A stretch of DNA of 64,000 nucleotides from Limisalsivibrio acetivorans (GCF_000421105.1 NZ_ATWF01000001.1:1685407-1749406), one strand, 5' to 3'; counted from the first letter of the stretch, positions 1 to 8,539 are shown. Numbers and translations are program-made. The notes: a model not told the origin generated them from the sequence alone.

Positions 1-502
1 CCGCTTCGATTCTCTTCTTAATCCGCTTCTTCATGGACTCACGCTTAAGCATAGAGAGTCTATCCAGGAAAAGAACCCCTTCGAGGTGGTCCATCTCATG
101 CTGCAGAGCCCTTGCCAGAAAGCCATCAGCCTCAATAACAAGCTCTTCGCCATCCTCATTGAGCGCCTTCACAGTAACCTTATCCGGCCTTGTAACGGGC
201 TCGTACTCTCCGGGTATGCTGAGGCATCCCTCCTCACCGAGGACAGTTTCCTCACCGAAATCTACAATCTGTGGGTTAACAAGCTTCATGAGGCCGTCCG
301 GCTCTTCGCCTGCTGAGATGTCAACCACAATAACTCTTTTATTCACACCAACCTGGGGCGCCGCAAGGCCTACACCCATGTTCTCATACATGGTCTCTGC
401 CATATTATCCAAAAGTGTGCGTATCTCTTCATCCACAACCTCTACGGGCAGATTCTCCCTGCGGAGCACCTCATCGGGGAATGTTCTTATCTGTAAAACC
501 AC
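1..502 (-). CDS. def: Peptide deformylase (3' end beyond window)
   Basis: This metalloenzyme removes the formyl group from the N-terminal methionine of nascent proteins in the cytoplasm. All three family motifs are readable on the minus strand: GVGLAAPQ (motif 1), EEGCLSIPG (motif 2, metal-ligand Cys) and HEMDHLEGVLF (motif 3, HExxH-type metal site). The first residues read VVLQIRTFPDEVLR from a GTG codon at 502-500, with a GGAG ribosome-binding site about 7 bases upstream; no ATG is available. About 167 residues are present, close to the usual 165-190, so only a short Lys/Arg-rich tail lies off the left edge. It is the last visible gene of a minus-strand group with obgE and a DUF721 protein, 46 bases after the latter. 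Identity is certain; the start is a reasoned choice. Confidence 0.95.
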   Translation of the reverse strand, partial: MVLQIRTFPDEVLRRENLPVEVVDEEIRTLLDNMAETMYENMGVGLAAPQVGVNKRVIVVDISAGEEPDGLMKLVNPQIVDFGEETVLGEEGCLSIPGEYEPVTRPDKVTVKALNEDGEELVIEADGFLARALQHEMDHLEGVLFLDRLSMLKRESMKKRIKKRIEA

Positions 503-548
503 TGATCCACTCCTTTTTAAATTAAAATAATATAAGAGGGGGAATATT

Positions 549-989
549 TCAACGTTTCAGAAACTCCTCAAAGGAATACTGTGTGAAATACGCCTCCATT
601 GCCCTCTCTGCGCTCTGTCTGATCCTGTCGTCTTCAATTACGGCGCAGATATCCTTCGCCGCCTTCAGTTCCCTGTCGGTGGGATTTCTGGAGGGCTTGG
701 GTCTTTTTTCCTCTTTATGCTTCTTAGGGCGAAAAACAAAGCGGATATCCTCCGCATTCATCCCTATTTCCGCTAGCTGTTCAAGGACATCCTGCTTCAT
801 GAAGGTCAGCTCGGTGAGCCACATCTGATCACTTACGCCAACGATGAGGGTTGCACCCTCCATCTTTACAGGCATCGCCGCATCTGATACGGCTGGACCC
901 ACAGCCTCACGCCATGCTCTGGCGAGAACGTAATACTCCCGTGAGTTTTCTGCAAGCCTTCCCTCAATCAGTTCAGAGACTTTCTTCAT
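549..989 (-). CDS. DUF721 / DciA-like protein
   Basis: A protein of about 146 residues with an N-terminal DUF721 domain (residues 1-90), recognisable from ARAWREAVGPAVSDAA and LIVGVSDQMWLTELTFMKQ. The C-terminal third is charged and Lys/Arg-rich (RPKKHKEEKRPKPSRN), then has a short helical tail. DUF721 includes DciA, the ancestral replicative-helicase loader/operator; a DNA- or DnaB-related role here is inference. An in-frame extension upstream to 1070 exists, but the ATG at 989 is preferred because its product begins MKKVSELI and overlaps the obgE stop by only 17 bases, which suggests translational coupling. Family assignment is good, function tentative. Confidence 0.8.
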   Translation of the reverse strand: MKKVSELIEGRLAENSREYYVLARAWREAVGPAVSDAAMPVKMEGATLIVGVSDQMWLTELTFMKQDVLEQLAEIGMNAEDIRFVFRPKKHKEEKRPKPSRNPTDRELKAAKDICAVIEDDRIRQSAERAMEAYFTQYSFEEFLKR

Positions 990-2001
990 TCTCCAGCTCT
1001 TCGGCCCTTCCCGTCTCTTTGATAATACCGGCGATTGCATCAGTAAGCTCTTTAACACCGTTTCCGGCAACGCTTGAAACCTTAAAGAGCTTTATTCCCA
1101 GCTCATCCATGTAGGCTTCAAACTCCTCCAGATTTTCGGGGTGGGCGCTGTCTATCTTTGTGGCGGCCACAAGCTTGCGTTTATCTGCGATACCTTTACC
1201 GTAACGGGAGAGTTCGTTCTGTATCGTGTCATACCGCTCCTTCATGGAAACCTCATCCGAGGCATCAACGAAATGGAGCAGGACTCTGGTACGCTCAATG
1301 TGACGAAGGAATCTGGTCCCAAGACCGACACCCTCATGGGCGCCCTCTATCAATCCCGGCATATCCGCAAGCACAAAGGGCTCGCCGTAGTCGCTCTTCA
1401 CAACACCCAGACTCGGGACAAGGGTGGTGAAGGGGTAGTCCGCAACCTTCGGCCTCGCCGCAGAAACTGTGGAGATGAAGGTGGACTTGCCGGCGTTGGG
1501 CATCCCTATAATACCGACATCTGCGATGAGCTTGAGTTCAAGACGAAGCAGCCTTTTTTCACCGTCATTCCCCGGTTCGCACTGCCTCGGTGCTCTATGG
1601 GTGGGGCTCACAAAGGCTGTATTTCCGCGCCCCCCTCGTCCACCTTTGGCAACGATAACCTGCTCACCCTTCTGGGTTACATCGGCAACCAGGTCGTTCG
1701 TTTCAACATCGTAAACAAGGGTCCCTACGGGAACCTTTATTATAAGATCCTCACCGGCTCGGCCGTTCATGTCCTTACCCTTGCCGTGGATCCCTCTTTC
1801 AGCCTGATACTGGGCTCTGTAACTCAGATCAAGGAGGGTATGACGGGAATCGTCACCCTCAAGGACAACGTTTCCGCCCCTTCCACCGTTTCCTCCGTCC
1901 GGGCCCCCTCTGGGCACAAACTTTTCACGGCGGAAGCTCATACATCCGTTCCCCCCTGCACCTGCACGCACATCGATCTTAACACTATCAACAAATTTCA
2001 T
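973..2001 (-). CDS. obgE: GTPase ObgE/CgtA
   Basis: A 342-residue Obg-family GTPase that binds the 50S ribosomal subunit and links ribosome maturation to the stringent response. The glycine-rich Obg fold occupies roughly residues 1-158 (FVDSVKIDVRAGAGGNG, GGPDGGNGGRGG). The G domain follows with G1 GMPNAGKST, G2/G3 including DYPFTTLVPSLG and DMPGLIEGA, G4 as TKID, and a G5 region near SSVAG. There is no long C-terminal OCT domain, as in many short Obg proteins. The start ATG overlaps the stop of the upstream DUF4139 gene by 4 bases. obgE is often next to rplU-rpmA; here those genes lie upstream on the same strand, separated by the DUF4139 gene and a terminator. Confidence 0.97.
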   Translation of the reverse strand: MKFVDSVKIDVRAGAGGNGCMSFRREKFVPRGGPDGGNGGRGGNVVLEGDDSRHTLLDLSYRAQYQAERGIHGKGKDMNGRAGEDLIIKVPVGTLVYDVETNDLVADVTQKGEQVIVAKGGRGGRGNTAFVSPTHRAPRQCEPGNDGEKRLLRLELKLIADVGIIGMPNAGKSTFISTVSAARPKVADYPFTTLVPSLGVVKSDYGEPFVLADMPGLIEGAHEGVGLGTRFLRHIERTRVLLHFVDASDEVSMKERYDTIQNELSRYGKGIADKRKLVAATKIDSAHPENLEEFEAYMDELGIKLFKVSSVAGNGVKELTDAIAGIIKETGRAEELENEESL

Positions 2002-3413
2002 CGTATATTCACATCCATATCTTTATCCGCTGTTATCTCAAAGGTAACCTCGTACCTTTTGGTCTCCCCTGCTTCCAGGGGTGCGGTGAACTCTATCCTG
2101 CCATCATCATCGGGAACTGCATCGGTTCCGGAGATGCTTATATTCCGTACCGATACCCTGTCGTCAGCAGAAACAGGAACACGGTCTATTACCACAACTT
2201 CCTTATTATCGGAAGATGTGTTTGACAACTCGATAAAATATCCACGGCTGAGCTTCTTTTTGCCACCGAAGAATCCATCCCCCTCACGCTTTCCGGGGAG
2301 TGAGCCCCTCTGCACTATAACAGTTTTATCGTGACCCAGGGGAAGAATCAGCTCACCTTCATCAAAACGTGCCCTTATGCGACTGAACCGTTCCTTGCCG
2401 AAATGAACACGCCACAGATCGCCGTATATCTCAAATGGTGGCGTAAAGGATGTCTCTCTGTACACACGAGGGCTGTCGTAGGGGTAAACCGCCAAACGGT
2501 AGTCAGCCTCAACCTCTGCGCTGTCGAGTACAAAGGCCTTTTCGACACCATCCGAGGGCAGGGTCAGGGAGGGTATGCGGAATATATAGTCACCTTCTCG
2601 TACCGGTTCAGGCACTGAAGGTGCGTTAACAGCACTACGCTTGACGGCAAAATCTGCGCTTTCTGTCTGTAACATACGCTCAGCCTCATGGGGTCGCTCT
2701 ATGGGGCGTACCACCCATCTGCGGAATGCGGGAATCCTCAGTGCTGCCTCTCTATCGCCATCAAAGAGGATGCTGTCCTCGCCCTTAATGTCAAAACCGC
2801 TTCGGTTAGTCAGCCGTACACGCAGACCCGCTTCACCGTTTCCATCTTCGTTAACATCCAGAAAGTTCTCGTACTTCGACATGATACCCTGAACAGTAAA
2901 CTCAGCCCGACTGCATTCACCAGCCGTAATCGTGTATGGCTCCGGCTCACCCTTGCTGACAGAGGTTATAATCCGAAGCTCTTCCATCAGCCGGTTATAA
3001 CTTTCTCTTCGTTCCGCCTCAAGCATACTGCTCTCACTGAGTGCGTTCTGATATTTCATCATATTGCCGAGCACAAGCTCAGGGTCATCCGCAGATAGGG
3101 ATACGTTGTCTATATTTCGCACAACCGCCTCTGCGGCGGATTTCTCAGCCGATGCTTTCATCAAAAGGGTGTACATAGCCTCCGCCTCTGCCGCCTTCTC
3201 GCATGGTGCACAGTCTTCCGGAGGCTCAGACTCGTAAACGGCCCTCAGGCCATATCCGTCAAGACACTCAGCTCCAGGTTCGTTGTAACCCCAGAAGAAA
3301 GATGTTCCTGGCTTAATATCCCTCAAGACAACGGCAGAGCTGGAGTATATATGAACATCGGCGTACGCACAGAACGCCACAGCTGAAATAAGTAATATAA
3401 GTACACTGCGCAT
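1998..3413 (-). CDS. DUF4139 domain periplasmic protein
   Basis: A 471-residue exported protein. Residues 1-18 form a signal peptide (MRSVLILLISAVAFCAYA, cleavage near AYA-DV). A helical, Glu/Ala-rich, probably coiled-coil stretch follows at about residues 70-160. The C-terminal half is beta-rich and matches the DUF4139 (mucoidy-inhibitor-like) pattern: IELSNTSSDNKEVVVIDRVPVS and LEAGETKRYEVTFEI. The family has no defined enzymatic role, and I see no catalytic motif. The start has an AAGGGGTGA ribosome-binding site, and the stop overlaps obgE by 4 bases, so the two are probably co-transcribed. Family assignment is moderately sure; function unknown. Confidence 0.75.
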   Translation of the reverse strand: MRSVLILLISAVAFCAYADVHIYSSSAVVLRDIKPGTSFFWGYNEPGAECLDGYGLRAVYESEPPEDCAPCEKAAEAEAMYTLLMKASAEKSAAEAVVRNIDNVSLSADDPELVLGNMMKYQNALSESSMLEAERRESYNRLMEELRIITSVSKGEPEPYTITAGECSRAEFTVQGIMSKYENFLDVNEDGNGEAGLRVRLTNRSGFDIKGEDSILFDGDREAALRIPAFRRWVVRPIERPHEAERMLQTESADFAVKRSAVNAPSVPEPVREGDYIFRIPSLTLPSDGVEKAFVLDSAEVEADYRLAVYPYDSPRVYRETSFTPPFEIYGDLWRVHFGKERFSRIRARFDEGELILPLGHDKTVIVQRGSLPGKREGDGFFGGKKKLSRGYFIELSNTSSDNKEVVVIDRVPVSADDRVSVRNISISGTDAVPDDDGRIEFTAPLEAGETKRYEVTFEITADKDMDVNIR

Positions 3414-3628
3414 AGATCACCCCTTAATAATTAATGATCCAATCATACAATTAATTCAGGAATATTTCCATGAAGGGGTGCAAAGCGTGCTTTTCTTATT
3501 GGAGATAGTGGTATTACAACAAAACTATGGGGATTTAAGGTTAACAGGCTAGGCAACAAAAGTAAGCCGTGCTTCAGCACGAAATACAATACTAGTGAAT
3601 AATTTAGAATGTGATCATGTAAAGAATA

Positions 3629-3658
3629 AAGCCCGCCATACATATGTACAGCGGGCTT
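3629..3658 (-). terminator. Rho-independent terminator after rpmA
   Basis: Perfect 8-base inverted repeat AAGCCCGC / GCGGGCTT with a 14-base loop, about 30 bases past the rpmA stop. It is followed on the minus strand by the T-rich TTATTCTTTA. It separates rplU-rpmA from the DUF4139-obgE group. Confidence 0.75.
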
Positions 3659-3690
3659 ATCTATTATATAAAAAATCTGTTTGCGTGCAG

Positions 3691-3960
3691 TTAAGCTTCT
3701 GCGGAAACCTCTTCCACAATATTGACGTACTTACCCATAGTTCCCCTGTCTTGGAACTTTACAGTTCCTTCCACAAGAGCGAAAAGGGTATCGTCCTTAC
3801 CGCGGCCGATGTTTTTACCCGGCTTATACTTTGTTCCTCTCTGGCGGATGATGATACTGCCAGCGGATACAAACTGTCCGTCATATCTTTTAACGCCGAG
3901 GCGTTTAGAATTACTGTCTCTTCCGTTTCTGGTACTTCCGCCCGCTTTTTTATGAGCCAT
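3691..3960 (-). CDS. rpmA: 50S ribosomal protein bL27
   Basis: An 89-residue bL27 whose N-terminus reaches toward the peptidyl-transferase centre. It starts [20 protein letters not shown], the classic family N-terminus, and continues [25 protein letters not shown], ending with a short acidic tail (VEEVSAEA). Length is typical. The N-terminus begins directly with MAHKKAGG, without the cleavable leader found in Firmicutes. It lies 15 bases downstream of rplU in the usual rplU-rpmA order. Confidence 0.99.
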   Translation of the reverse strand: MAHKKAGGSTRNGRDSNSKRLGVKRYDGQFVSAGSIIIRQRGTKYKPGKNIGRGKDDTLFALVEGTVKFQDRGTMGKYVNIVEEVSAEA

Positions 3961-3975
3961 AGATTCGCCTCCTTA

Positions 3976-4290
3976 CTAGCCAGCAGTTATGTCTGTTATT
4001 TCGAGCTGTGTTATGTGTGAACGGTGGCCGTAACGCTTCTTGTAGTCCTTTCTGGGCTTTCTCTTATAAACAAGGATCTTCTTATCCTTGGCATGGTCAA
4101 GAACCTTGGCCTTCACAACCGCACCCTCTACAACGGGGGTGCCTACCTTGAGTCCGTTGTCGCCGGAAACGGCGAGAACGTCCTTTATCTCGTATACGCT
4201 TTCTGTCTCAGCCTCAAGCCTGTCCACGGTGATTACATCACCCTTCTTAACGGTGAACTGGCGGGCTCCCTGCTTAATTACAGCAAACAT
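3976..4290 (-). CDS. rplU: 50S ribosomal protein bL21
   Basis: A 104-residue bL21, starting MFAVIKQGARQFTVKKGD with the conserved C-terminal block YKRKPRKDYKKRYGHRS. It binds 23S rRNA and neighbours bL20. It is the first gene of the rplU-rpmA operon and is expressed from a strong predicted promoter about 58 bases upstream. Length and sequence are fully typical. Confidence 0.99.
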   Translation of the reverse strand: MFAVIKQGARQFTVKKGDVITVDRLEAETESVYEIKDVLAVSGDNGLKVGTPVVEGAVVKAKVLDHAKDKKILVYKRKPRKDYKKRYGHRSHITQLEITDITAG

Positions 4291-4347
4291 CTTCTATACC
4301 TCTCAAACTATATATATAAGTATTCTTCCCTACTCAAAAGGAACGAA

Positions 4348-4376
4348 AGTATATAAATTTCTAACAATCACGTCAA
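4348..4376 (-). promoter_or_regulatory. Sigma-70 promoter for rplU-rpmA
   Basis: On the minus strand: TTGACG (4376-4371), a 17-base spacer, then TATACT (4353-4348). Transcription would begin near 4341, leaving a leader of about 50 bases before the rplU ATG. The rest of the 300-base gap 4291-4590 is AT-rich and holds only this promoter and the divergent rpmH promoter. Confidence 0.75.
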
Positions 4377-4525
4377 CAGAAAAAATCAGCTATTTCTCAA
4401 TAGTTCCAAACTTTAGCTCCAATACCTTGATCACTACATTATATATAGACATATTCCAAAAAGATCAAATAATACTTAAAGCGCTGATCGGTAAGGAAAG
4501 ATAGATCATATTTTTGTGATAAATA

Positions 4526-4554
4526 TTGACATCCTTAATACCGCTCTATATAAT
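4526..4554 (+). promoter_or_regulatory. Consensus sigma-70 promoter for rpmH operon
   Basis: Perfect consensus TTGACA (4526-4531), 17-base spacer, TATAAT (4549-4554). The predicted transcription start is near 4561, giving a leader of about 30 bases with ribosome-binding site TTGGAGGA at 4576-4583 before rpmH. A match this exact is expected for a ribosomal-protein operon. Confidence 0.85.
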
Positions 4555-4590
4555 CTCTGGCTCGACCGACTAAAGTTGGAGGATCCAAAT

Positions 4591-4734
4591 ATGGCACAGA
4601 TGCTGACAATGAGAAAACCCAGTAATCTGAAGAAAAAGCGCAAGCAAGGCTTCAGAGCCCGCATGAAAACTAAAGGCGGACAAATTGCAATTAAAAGAAG
4701 GCGCGCCAAAGGACGCAAGCGCCTGGCTATCTAA
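4591..4734 (+). CDS. rpmH: 50S ribosomal protein bL34
   Basis: A tiny, very basic ribosomal protein. The core [22 protein letters not shown] and the tail [12 protein letters not shown] are diagnostic of bL34. The ATG at 4591 sits about 7 bases after a strong GGAGGA site and gives 47 residues; internal ATGs at 4600 and 4609 would give 44 or 41 residues, nearer the usual 44. The open frame continues upstream to 4516, but that part spans the promoter and is not coding. It leads the conserved rpmH-rnpA-yidD-yidC-jag cluster. Confidence 0.96.
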   Translation: MAQMLTMRKPSNLKKKRKQGFRARMKTKGGQIAIKRRRAKGRKRLAI

Positions 4735-4752
4735 CACAGAGCCGCGGGACTA

Positions 4753-5154
4753 ATGGACCGCAGGCTGAGAAAATCCGAACGGCTAAGAAACAACACTGAT
4801 TATCAGCGTGTTATCAGACGTAAAAGGATCTTTGGCAGATGCTTGGCAATATACTATGCCCCTTCTGCCGAAGAACAAAACAGATACGGGTTCATAGCGG
4901 GTAAAAAGGTCAGCCCAAGAGCGGTTGTCCGAAACAGAATCAAAAGATACTTCAAAGAGATCTGCCGCAACAGCAAGGATCTCACACCCGCTGGATTCGA
5001 TCTTGTTTTCAGAGCCTTGCCCCCGGCAGGAAAGGCATCTTATAAAGAGATTGAAGATGAAGCTCTCGGGCTTTTGGAGAAAATACGGAGCGGGTGCACC
5101 GCTGGTGGCGCTGATAAGGCTATACCAGAAAGCAGTCTCACCGATTCTCGGTAA
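4753..5154 (+). CDS. rnpA: Ribonuclease P protein component
   Basis: The protein subunit of RNase P, which helps the catalytic RNA cleave 5' leaders from pre-tRNAs. The 133-residue product carries the RNR motif region (GKKVSPRAVVRNRIKRYFKE) and the N-terminal RLRKSERLRNNTDYQRV block. The C-terminus is about 15-20 residues longer than usual and ends in a Ser/Gly-rich tail. That extension is encoded inside yidD, because the last 98 bases overlap yidD in another frame. It lies 18 bases after rpmH. Confidence 0.96.
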   Translation: MDRRLRKSERLRNNTDYQRVIRRKRIFGRCLAIYYAPSAEEQNRYGFIAGKKVSPRAVVRNRIKRYFKEICRNSKDLTPAGFDLVFRALPPAGKASYKEIEDEALGLLEKIRSGCTAGGADKAIPESSLTDSR

Positions 5155-5299
5155 TAGATGCAGATTCTATCCAAGCTGTTCCGAATACGCCGTTGAGGCG
5201 ATACGGAAGAAAGGTATCATGCTCGGAACAGTTCTTGCCGTTTGGAGAATTCTCAGATGCAACCCCCTCTCTAAAGGGGGGCACGACCCCGTTAAATAG
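5057..5299 (+). CDS. yidD: Membrane protein insertion efficiency factor YidD
   Basis: An 80-residue YidD-family protein that assists YidC-dependent insertion at the inner membrane. The signature block is CRFYPSCSEYAVEAIRKKG, preceded by LIRLYQKAVSPILGNR. The chosen start is ATG 5057 (MKLSGFWRKYG), since this places the amphipathic helix at the N-terminus and gives normal length; the frame remains open back to 4925 inside rnpA. The 98-base overlap with rnpA is large. yidC follows after 26 bases. Confidence 0.92.
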   Translation: MKLSGFWRKYGAGAPLVALIRLYQKAVSPILGNRCRFYPSCSEYAVEAIRKKGIMLGTVLAVWRILRCNPLSKGGHDPVK

Positions 5300-5325
5300 C
5301 AGCACACCGGAGGACTTTTTTCGTT

Positions 5326-6864
5326 ATGGATAAGAGAACCATGCTGGCCATTGCTCTCAGTGCGCTCGTACTGATCATATTCCAGACATTTTTTGCACCC
5401 GAAACACCAGTGGCCGACAATGAAAGTACCCAGCAGGAGCAGACAGCTCAAGCTGACAACGATGCTCAGCCCGCAGAGAAGCACCCTGCAGTGGAGGGGA
5501 GCAAGCCCCTTAAGTTCAACGAAGCCACAGAGCCCGTTAAACCCCAAAGCACCATTGAGGTTAAAACAGCTGATCTGCTTCTTACATTTAATGAAACCAG
5601 TGGTAACATTCTGAACGCAGAGATACAGCAGTATAACGACAAGCCCATCGAGATAATTTTCGGTAACGGCATCGTCGATTATATGCGTGCCGGCATCCCC
5701 GTTTCCACAGCCTACAAAGGCAAAAAGATAGAAACTGGCGATAAAACGGTTCTCACTTTCACTGCACAGCAGAAAGACACCCTAGTAACGAAAAGATACG
5801 AGATCGAGAAGAACTCTTATCTCATAAAGGCCTCCGTTGATATCACAAACTCCGGTGATAAGAGCATCGAATACCCCGTGGATGTGCAGATCGGCCCCGG
5901 ACTCGGTAAGGGAATTGAGGATAGCCGCTACATCTTCCAGGGACCCATGCTCTTTGACGGCAAGAAGATAAGGAAGGAAAAGGCTGACGATGTTGATGAA
6001 CCCGAGGTTTACTCAACACCCGAATGGCTGGGTTACACTTCCAAATACTTCCTCTTCGCCGCACTCGGCGACTTTGCAGACGGCAAGCTGCTGAAATCCG
6101 GAAACTCTGCTGTTATCAAAGGCTCCCAAAGGGTTATTGTTAACCCTGATTCAAGGCAAAGCTTTGAATACGACCTTTACATCGGACCCAAGAAATACGG
6201 AGTGCTCAAAGAGATAGGAAGCAACCTCGAGAAAAGCATCAACTACGGCTTCTTCTCCTTCCTTGCAATCCCCATGCTTAAACTGCTGAACTTCGTTTAC
6301 GACTATGTGAGCAACTACGGTGTTGCTATCATCATACTCACCATGATCATCAAGCTCATTACTTTCCCTCTTACTCAGAAGAGTATGGTTTCCATGAAGA
6401 AGATGCAGAAGCTTCAGCCGAAGATGCAAGAGCTTAAGGAGAAGTATAAGGACGACAAGCAGAAGATGAATGCTGCTGTTATGGATCTTTACAAGCAGGA
6501 GGGCGCAAACCCCTTTGGCGGATGTCTGCCTATTATTGTTCAGATCCCCGTGTTCTTCGCTCTGTACCGTACGCTTCTCCTTTCCATTGAGCTTAAGGGT
6601 TCACCATTCATTTTCCACCTTACAGACCTTTCGCTGAAGGATCCCTACTACATAACCCCCATACTTATGGGTGTAACAATGTTTCTTCAGCAGAGGATGA
6701 GTCCCCAAACAGGCGACCCGATGCAGCAGAAGGTTTTTATGCTCATGCCGGTAATCTTTACCTTCCTATTTTTACAGTTCCCTTCGGGACTCGTTATCTA
6801 CTGGCTGACTAACAACGTTCTCTCCATCGCACAGCAGTATTTTATCAATAAAAAACTAGACTGA
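5326..6864 (+). CDS. yidC: Membrane protein insertase YidC
   Basis: A 512-residue Gram-negative-type YidC. It has an N-terminal membrane anchor (about residues 5-22), a large periplasmic beta domain (about 70-320), and a C-terminal core of about five membrane segments with the hydrophilic groove (SFLAIPMLKLLNFVYDYVSNYG, GCLPIIVQIPVFFALYRTL, PSGLVIYWLTNNVLSIAQQ). The cytoplasmic charged loop MKKMQKLQPKMQELKEKYKD is typical. It inserts and folds inner-membrane proteins alone or with Sec. The ribosome-binding site is GGAGG at 5309-5313. The large periplasmic domain supports a Gram-negative host. Confidence 0.98.
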   Translation: MDKRTMLAIALSALVLIIFQTFFAPETPVADNESTQQEQTAQADNDAQPAEKHPAVEGSKPLKFNEATEPVKPQSTIEVKTADLLLTFNETSGNILNAEIQQYNDKPIEIIFGNGIVDYMRAGIPVSTAYKGKKIETGDKTVLTFTAQQKDTLVTKRYEIEKNSYLIKASVDITNSGDKSIEYPVDVQIGPGLGKGIEDSRYIFQGPMLFDGKKIRKEKADDVDEPEVYSTPEWLGYTSKYFLFAALGDFADGKLLKSGNSAVIKGSQRVIVNPDSRQSFEYDLYIGPKKYGVLKEIGSNLEKSINYGFFSFLAIPMLKLLNFVYDYVSNYGVAIIILTMIIKLITFPLTQKSMVSMKKMQKLQPKMQELKEKYKDDKQKMNAAVMDLYKQEGANPFGGCLPIIVQIPVFFALYRTLLLSIELKGSPFIFHLTDLSLKDPYYITPILMGVTMFLQQRMSPQTGDPMQQKVFMLMPVIFTFLFLQFPSGLVIYWLTNNVLSIAQQYFINKKLD

Positions 6865-6871
6865 GGAGACA

Positions 6872-7567
6872 ATGAGAGTATTTGAAATACAAGGCAGGAC
6901 AGCAGAAGAGGCGGTTAATCAGTTCCTGCATGAAAAGGATATATCAAGGGATTTCATCGACTACGAAACCGTTGAAGCCGGCTCCAAGGGCTTCCTGGGC
7001 ATAGGGAAAAAGGATGCTGTTGTACGTGTTACGTTCAACGACCTTGAGTATCTTAAAAGAAAATCAAAGCTTCTCCTTTCAGAGATGCTTGAAAAAGCGG
7101 GCTTCACAGATTACAACATAGAGATAAAGGAGCACGGCAAGGATATCGTTCTTAACGTTGTTTCTCCCGATTCCAGCCTGCTCATAGGAAAAACAGCGCA
7201 GACGCTTGATGCGTTCCAGTATCTTCTTGATAAGATGTTGCGCACAGAGGAAAAAAGCGACTACAGCTTTATCGTTGATGTTGAGGACTATCGTTTCAGG
7301 ACGGTTCAGCAGTTCAAGGACAAGGCGATAAAGATGGCCAAGAACGCAGTCCGTACCGGACGTACGGCAAAGCTGCCCCCCATGGTGACCATGATCCGAA
7401 AGGAGATACACGTGGCTCTTAAGAAGATCAACGGTATAAGCACCAGAAGCAAAGGGGACGGCAACGTTAAAGAGATTCTTATAATCCCTGACAAACGCTC
7501 AAGAAGACCGAGACAGAACAGGGATGCAAACAGACAGCAGCAACAGCAGGGAGCTGAAAAGAAGTGA
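6872..7567 (+). CDS. jag: Jag/KhpB RNA-binding protein
   Basis: A 231-residue RNA-binding protein. It contains a Jag N-terminal domain (residues 1-50; EIQGRTAEEAVNQFL and GSKGFLGIGKKDA), a KH domain (about 75-150; SPDSSLLIGKTAQTLDAFQYL) and an R3H domain with the RKEIH motif (about 150-210). The tail is Gln/Arg-rich. Its place directly after yidC (7 bases) is the usual one. Homologues bind many RNAs and affect cell elongation; the role here is by family only. Confidence 0.95.
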   Translation: MRVFEIQGRTAEEAVNQFLHEKDISRDFIDYETVEAGSKGFLGIGKKDAVVRVTFNDLEYLKRKSKLLLSEMLEKAGFTDYNIEIKEHGKDIVLNVVSPDSSLLIGKTAQTLDAFQYLLDKMLRTEEKSDYSFIVDVEDYRFRTVQQFKDKAIKMAKNAVRTGRTAKLPPMVTMIRKEIHVALKKINGISTRSKGDGNVKEILIIPDKRSRRPRQNRDANRQQQQQGAEKK

Positions 7568-7809
7568 TACTTAAACTAGCTGTGGTGGCCCTTCTGGGGT
7601 TTGTCACCTTCAAACTGTTCAAGAACAAGCCCCCCGAGGTTAAAGGGAAGGATGAGAACAGCGCAGTGGAGCTGGAACAGGATCCGATCGACGGTGTTTA
7701 TGTCGATAAGGATACCGAGTTCAAGGTAAAGTACCACGACAAAGTATACTATTTCTCCACGAAGGAGAATATGGACAAGTTCATCGAAGAAAAGCGGGGT
7801 AATTCATGA
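7564..7809 (+). CDS. Small membrane-anchored YHS-like protein
   Basis: An 81-residue protein starting at GTG 7564, which overlaps the jag stop by 4 bases (GTGA). Residues 2-18 are a hydrophobic anchor ([17 protein letters not shown]) followed by a charged linker. Residues 40-78 resemble a YHS-type fold ([20 protein letters not shown], then [15 protein letters not shown]), but the Cys residues typical of metal-binding YHS domains are absent. It also overlaps the next gene by 4 bases. Its role is unknown; membrane attachment with the domain in the cytoplasm or periplasm is inference. Confidence 0.7.
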   Translation: MILKLAVVALLGFVTFKLFKNKPPEVKGKDENSAVELEQDPIDGVYVDKDTEFKVKYHDKVYYFSTKENMDKFIEEKRGNS

Positions 7810-8450
7810 AGATTTTTCTTGATACAGCAAACATAGACGAAATTAGAGAAGCGGCGGATATCGGCGTTATCGAAGGCGTAACCACCAATCCTTCCCTCAT
7901 AGCTAAGGAAGGAAGGGATTTCAAAGCAACCGTAAAGGAGATCTGCGAGATCGTCCACGGACCCGTTAGCGCAGAGGTTATTGCCCTCGACTGGGAAGGA
8001 ATGGTGGCAGAGGGTAAAGAACTCGCCGCAATCAACGAGTATATCGTTGTAAAGGTTCCCTTCACCAAAGACGGCATCAAGGCAACCAGCATGCTTGCCG
8101 CAGAGGGTATCGACGTTAACGTAACCCTTGTTTTCTCACCCAATCAGGCACTCCTCGCGGCAAAGGCCGGCGCCGCTTTCATAAGCCCCTTTGCAGGCAG
8201 GCTGGATGATATCGGCCACGACGGCATCGAGATAGTCAGCCAGTGCCAGGACGTTGTGCTCAACTACGATTACGAAGCGGAGATCATCGCCGCAAGCATA
8301 CGCCACACCGAGCATGTCAGAAGATGTGCAGAGGTTGGTATCGACGTAGCAACAATCCCCTTCAAGGTGCTTATGCAGATGATGAAGCACCCCCTCACGG
8401 ATATCGGCATCGATAAATTCCTTGAGGACTGGAACAAGGCTAATCAGTAA
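7806..8450 (+). CDS. fsa: Small transaldolase / fructose-6-phosphate aldolase family
   Basis: A 214-residue single-domain TIM-barrel enzyme of the short transaldolase (TalC/FSA) group in the pentose-phosphate pathway. It shows [13 protein letters not shown], the [13 protein letters not shown] loop, the Schiff-base lysine in IVVKVPFT, and [14 protein letters not shown]. Members act as transaldolases or as fructose-6-phosphate aldolases, and sequence reading alone does not decide which. It overlaps the previous gene by 4 bases and is followed by a terminator, so it ends the rpmH operon. Confidence 0.93.
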   Translation: MKIFLDTANIDEIREAADIGVIEGVTTNPSLIAKEGRDFKATVKEICEIVHGPVSAEVIALDWEGMVAEGKELAAINEYIVVKVPFTKDGIKATSMLAAEGIDVNVTLVFSPNQALLAAKAGAAFISPFAGRLDDIGHDGIEIVSQCQDVVLNYDYEAEIIAASIRHTEHVRRCAEVGIDVATIPFKVLMQMMKHPLTDIGIDKFLEDWNKANQ

Positions 8451-8504
8451 GCTGAATATGCTTGAGCTCTGAGCTTAGGGCAAAACATATTAATATAATA
8501 TAAG

Positions 8505-8539
8505 GGCCGGATACCCGAAGGGGTTTTCCGGTCTTTTTT
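8505..8539 (+). terminator. Rho-independent terminator after transaldolase
   Basis: Stem GGCCGGA...ACCC / GGGT...TCCGGTC with a GAAG loop (8505-8533), directly followed by TTTTTT (8534-8539). It is about 55 bases past the transaldolase stop. Confidence 0.85.

Noticed and set aside
1141-2334. 397-residue plus-strand ORF opposite obgE
   Set aside because: It is the mirror frame of obgE and the DUF4139 gene; composition is odd and no motif or ribosome-binding site is present.
3568-3581. Small hairpin CGTGCT-TC-AGCACG after the rpmA terminator
   Set aside because: Short, without a T-run, and not linked to a gene end; likely chance.
3443-3643. 66-residue ORF downstream of rpmA
   Set aside because: It spans the rpmA terminator, lacks a ribosome-binding site and has no recognisable features.
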